Of a stretch of DNA of 64,000 nt, positions 59,790-64,000 are shown piece by piece (the stretch's first letter is position 1; every line of letters begins with the position of its first letter). The notes under the pieces are model-generated. The model did no database searches, was not told the origin of the DNA, and worked only from the letters and a program-made list of their open reading frames with translations. The DNA comes from Rusavskia elegans. Taxonomy: Eukaryota; Ascomycota; Lecanoromycetes; Teloschistales; Teloschistaceae. A program made the position numbers and the translations under genes. The stretch spans positions 1-64,000 of the forward strand of contig SAUG01000099.1 of assembly GCA_011316305.1 (NCBI GenBank), in the 5' to 3' direction.

Positions 59790-60670
59790 TATTCGATTGG
59801 CTAAAAATTCGTTGTTCGCGAAAATTCCTCGAAGACGTTTCTTTAATAGTTAGTTTAAACGAATAAAAAATTCGTTTACTGTATTACGTAATCAGGATTT
59901 ATATATAAATTTTAAATTTAATTAGAATAAAATTATATTAGTAATTACAAATCTACTAGCAATTAATTAACTAGTAGATATCTCGTTAATAATAAATTGA
60001 ATTTCTAATATCTATTTAATATCTAGTTAACAGCGAATTTATCTAAAAATTTTAATAATAAAATAGACCTAAAATATAAACGAACTTATAGATTACGTGA
60101 TATTCTAGTCTAATTCGTAGATTTTAGTACTCTAGGTATTCTATAGAAGGCGTAATAATCGGATAAAAATTTTTAAAAAAGAGATTTTTACGGGATTCGA
60201 ACTCTGAACTGCTTAGTAATCAGAATTTTACTAGGTAAAGTTCAAAGAGTCACGTAATATAGAATTAATCTAACTATCTAATCTAAATTAATACTATTAA
60301 TTAATTTATTATACGATTATCGATTATTTAAATATAGTTTTCTAGAAAATTAATATTCGATTTTCTAATTCACTTTAACTTTTAGTTAATTTCTAACTAA
60401 TATCGATTAGATATCTATATAACTCGTTATTTTTATCGATTGGCTCATTTTTTATATTAATAAATAGTTTAAATAAATCTATTATTAGATAAAACGGCGA
60501 TTTTTTATAAAATTTCTAGTAAAATTAAACTTTCGATTAATTTAAAATCGATATATTATTTTTATTAACTATATTTTAATAGATTATAATTTAATTTATC
60601 GTTTTATATAATTTTATATCGACGTTTTATTTCAAAAACGGATATTTGTTTCTAAAATAGTTACTATAAT
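59790..60670 (-). mobile_element. Family D repeat, copy 2, with tRNA-like B box
   Basis: Colinear with 27755-28620. On the minus strand near 60190-60210 it carries AGAGTTCGAATCCCG. Marker segments shared by both copies are TTTTAGTACTCTAGGTA and AAAGAGTCACGT. It abuts normal-composition DNA at about 60780. Confidence 0.6.
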
Positions 60671-61048
60671 TTTATTAGTTTATCGAATTTCGATTTTTTT
60701 CTATTTTGTTCTTTTTTTTATTACTAGACTATAAGCCTATAACCTAGTTTTTCTAGGGTATAAATTTGTTCTATAATATATCTTTCGTCTGGTCTACAAT
60801 CGTGTACTGCCCTAAGAACACCACCGCCTTCACAAATCGACTGTAGGTCCCCCGCCCTTAGCCGAAGCTTCAGGGTTTTAAATACGACTGTATACAGCCC
60901 TTGAACAAATTCTTACCGCAAGTCCATACCTTAGATGAATCCAGAATATTCCAATTAAATCCCTCCTCGCTCAATGCCCTCCAGCCCCCAACATCCTCCC
61001 CTTTCCCTCTCCCCTACTGACCTAACCTCGCATTGACACCTCATCACT

Positions 61049-61114
61049 GCACACGCGGTCTCTCGGTCCATCATCCCCATCCCCGTCAATCACATACATA
61101 CATACATACATACA

Positions 61115-61145
<31 letters not shown>

Positions 61146-61280
61146 CCCACGAACCAAGCTTACGGTAGTTTCCTTCTTACGCACGCGCGGTCTCTCGGTC
61201 ATAAATCCGTCATCCGTCATTCTGTCATCTCGATTGCGTACATTACATACATATTCCCACAAACCAAAGCCATGGTAGCG
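61049..61280 (+). repeat. Imperfect tandem duplication, unit about 135 bp
   Basis: Both units begin CGCGGTCTCTCGGTC (61053 and 61190) and continue with a run of CATC/GTCATC and CATAC units. They end with CATATCCCACGAACCAAGC (left) or CATATTCCCACAAACCAAAG (right), then GGTAG. Confidence 0.7.
61093..61144 (+). repeat. (CATA)13 microsatellite
   Basis: Thirteen uninterrupted CATA units inside the left unit of the tandem duplication. The right unit has only a few. Confidence 0.95.
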
Positions 61281-61995
61281 AGACAGAGGAACCAGGGGGG
61301 CACTGGTGAGACATTGACATGTGGCCAGGATGCATGGATGACGATGTGAACCAAGTACCGAGACATTATTATCAAGTAGGTACGTACTGTCGCATGGATC
61401 TAAGACATACCGTCAGATGCGGACCCAAAAAAGAACCGAGACATCCTTCGACTGCCGCCTCGGGAGAGTTGTAAAAACGAGGTTACGGATGGGGAAATGA
61501 AGTAAGGAGTCGATCCAAATGTGGACGGTAGGTAGGTAGCCATCGATTCTTTTCAGATGTTTCTATATAGCGCGGCGCATATAGCTGCATATTCCTATAG
61601 TACAGTCGTGCAGGATTCAATACAAGATTCTCTCGACTTTCGACAGCGGCCCACCCGCAGGTACCGGGGGGATGATTATATCCAAGCTGCTGACAGTTGC
61701 CACTGTTAAAGGAAAGGGCTGGGGGGAATAGTGGGTTTGCCAAACCAAATCGAACAGTCTTGTATCTAGAACAAACGCTTACAGCAACGCTGAAACACTA
61801 AGGTACAAATGCTTGAAGCAGCAACATCGCATCTTCGATGGAATTAGTATTACAAGCAAGACGATAGCGTCTGCTGAACAGTCTCCAGGATTGCAGGATA
61901 TGGGTTCGGGCGTGGGGTTCAATCGTAATCAAGCCATGACTCGTGAAAACTATTTCCCCTCGGTGGGTTGGATCTTGAAGCAAAGGTCTGCATTA

Positions 61996-64000
61996 TCACA
62001 CAGAGTGGGGATCTGTGGTACCCGCGACCTTGCCAGAGGTGCCCTCGGCATTGGAAAAATCCTTGGGTGTGGTGTGGTTGAACGTATAGGTCTTCCGACT
62101 CTGAGGAAGCCCTTCCGGTGCTGGGATAACTTGCACCTGGATTTCAATCTCTTTCTGAGGCGGTGAGCTTCCGACAAATGGTGGCTGGTAGAAAACCATT
62201 TGCTGGTAAGCGTGGTGTTGGCTAGGTAGAGCTTGAAGGTCAAGAGAGCCATAATTAGGGATCAAAGGAGGTCGCATGATTTGTTGCGCAGGCTCTTCAT
62301 GATATCCATGAAGAGAGACCGAAGACGGCGCTTGCCAGTTGACGTGGCTGAACTGTGTTGGTGGCACAGGAGGCGAGTCAAAGAAGGTGGTTTGCTGCGG
62401 TGGCGCTGATTGAGGGGGCCAGTGAAAGAATTGGGGGACGACCTGGGCGAAGGATGGCTGAATCAAGCTTTCATGGGGGGTGATCGGTGGTGAGGTGATG
62501 TGAGCTTCTGCATCAAAGGCCGTTGGGGTTGCATTGTCCTCATCATGAGCCCAATGACCTGTCCAGGCCTGATTCTGCTGATCCATTTTCACGGGCGAAA
62601 GTGGAGTCAATGGAGTAATGTTCTGACTGGACGTGTGTGCGATGCGTGTATGGTGGTTGAGAAAGTCGTTGCTACTTAGAGAATGAAAGTTTCTTGGCGA
62701 CATTGGAGTTGCGCCTGCTCCAGGCTTTTGAATGCGTCCGTTGCCAGCATTGAGTCCGTTACCGGTTGATTTGATACGACGCACGGAAGCCGTTTTCCCA
62801 AGGCCAAGCGATGGCATTCTTGCGGTAGGCGAAACGGTCATCGGTCCATATGAGACGCTTCGTTGAGCTTCTGGTCGCAAGGCAGCTGGTCTGGGACGCT
62901 TCCTCCTAGACGCAATATCAAGTCGAGGAACGTTGGAATCGCGTATCGCCGGGTCGGACTGTAGCTCCGAGTGCATCATGGAGGCATCAATATGTAATTG
63001 AGGCGGGGCTGGTGGAGTACCGTCCGGCGTATGTGAGGCAGACAATGCTGGGACTTCAGTAGGCTCGTTGGAGAATCCCATGCTGGATTGTGATTGCTGC
63101 AATTGGATGGTGTTGAGTTCGCTGGCCAAGTCCGTAGCGAGTGATTGTCTACGATCGAAAAGTCCTTGAGGAGGGAACGGTAAGGGAGACGTTCTCGGTG
63201 GTGGAGTCATGAGACCGGCCTGCTCGCCATCGGAGGATGAGGTGGTGGCAAATGTCTGACAAGAAGGATTGCCCATATGGTAGCCTTCCGGGGAGCTCTG
63301 GTACATGGCCTGTGAAAAGGCGGTTTGAGACGCGTGAAGGGCCGCGAGACCCTCATCAGGAAACTGTGGTCCCATCTGACCTTCAGTCGCCCAGTCTTGG
63401 AGACTCCAGTCCGGCGCTTGAGAGACGGACATCTTGGCCATAGCCAAACTGTTCCCGTCTTGTGCGCACAGAGATCGTGGTATATTAGCAATGGGAGAAA
63501 CGTCGCTACTGGCACCTGCAGAATCCAAATAATCCTGGAACATGTCGAGCTCCGAATGGAAATTAGCTGTCGGACCGGGCGTGCCATCCGATCTGGGGAT
63601 ACTGATGTAATCAATCGCAGGCGGATGGAATGCTGGTGGTGAGCTTTGAGGCGAGACATCCAACCCATCGTTGGTGTAGTCATGGAAGACCATATCCGTG
63701 GTGGACCAGAGGGCCGACGGATCATTCGGAAGCACGTCGAATCTCCGTTCCTGCGGCCTCTGATGCCTTGCCTTCGCACGACGGTTTTGGTACCAATTCT
63801 ATCGGACGATCAGCGTACTCTGGAGTGTAGGAATCAGTGTGACGTACATTGACACGTTGTAAAGAAAGGCCAATGCGTGTGGCCAAGTGCTTCTTGAAGT
63901 CAGTCCCAGGCTTGGGCTTGCTCTTGAAGTTCTCCTCCAGCACGGCGATTTGTTCCTGAGTAAGCCTTGGCCTTATCGAGGTGTCCTCGGCTTCAGCGGC
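61996..64000 (-). CDS. Homeodomain transcription factor, C-terminal part (cut by window end)
   Basis: Two exons are visible: 64000-63848 (entering in phase 0 from outside the window) and 63798-61996. The 49-nt intron (63847-63799) has GTACGT and GATAG ends. The visible part is 651 aa. The homeodomain spans about visible residues 10-67: it opens RPRLTQEQIAVLEENF and, across the splice junction, the recognition helix reads RVNNWYQNRRAKAR. The Asn of WYQN and following Arg residues contact DNA in known homeodomains, and the intron inside helix 3 is a common position. The rest is low-complexity, rich in Pro, Ser and Gln, with no second recognisable domain. It ends at TGA 61996. Related ascomycete homeodomain proteins regulate development and conidiation, but the orthologue cannot be named here. 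The N-terminus lies beyond the right edge. Confidence 0.9.

Larger units (their letters stand above)
60671..61995. other. Normal-composition 3' flank of the homeodomain gene
   Basis: RIP-type composition ends near 60780. No convincing gene is seen. The region contains a CATA microsatellite and an imperfect tandem duplication (listed separately), and probably the 3' untranslated region of the minus-strand gene. Confidence 0.6.

Noticed and set aside
61033..61278. 81-codon open frame over the CATA repeat
   Set aside because: Made mostly of the microsatellite (repeated Tyr-Ile-His-Thr) and the tandem duplication. Likely noncoding 3' flank.
61483..61743. 86-codon minus-strand frame downstream of the homeodomain gene
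   Set aside because: No recognisable motif and no splice context. More likely 3' UTR.
62000..63850. Plus-strand and alternative-frame ORFs over the homeodomain gene
   Set aside because: Shadows of the real minus-strand frame, which has the homeodomain and a valid intron.

Overview
The window looks like nuclear DNA of a filamentous ascomycete (Pezizomycotina). Four protein-coding loci of normal base composition have short GT-AG introns (about 49-65 nt) with CTAAC/CTGAY-like branch sites. They sit in long, very AT-rich blocks where CpA and TpG are almost absent and most remaining C is in CpG, CpT or CpC. That is the signature of repeat-induced point mutation (RIP) acting on transposons. No organelle, bacterial or viral genome features are seen. 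The species cannot be named from the sequence.

Layout. 1-11650: RIP-degraded repeats, comprising a hAT-like element copy, a Ty3/gypsy remnant and a tRNA-derived SINE that has been split by several nested insertions. 11650-18930: gene island 1, with a broken ketosamine/fructosamine-3-kinase-like gene (minus) divergent from a large NLR-type gene (plus; esterase-NACHT-WD40). 18930-30660: repeat block with two LTR retrotransposons of one family inserted in one older element, plus SINE-like and hAT-like pieces. 30660-32600: gene island 2, an intact ketopantoate reductase (panE family). 32600-60670: the largest repeat block. It holds one hAT-like copy disrupted by a Ty1/copia element, one complete 5.9-kb hAT-like element with a ~100-unit AAAGAT hexamer array, many MITEs with 8-bp target duplications, SINE copies and a solo LTR. 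60670-64000: gene island 3, the 3' part of a homeodomain transcription factor gene (minus, running off the right edge).

The repeat blocks can be read as a stratigraphy. Exact or near-exact target-site duplications (TSDs) of 5 bp (LTR elements), 8 bp (hAT-like elements) and 13-14 bp (a 5'-truncated retroposed family, here called B/B') show which element landed in which. Where the two TSD copies differ, nearly all differences are C/T or G/A, as RIP would produce. The genes show no pathway link to each other. The esterase-NACHT-WD40 gene belongs to a class tied to fungal non-self recognition and often lies in fast-evolving regions. Family names A, B, B', C and D are labels for this window only. 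Exon models rest on splice motifs and protein-family resemblance, not on transcripts.
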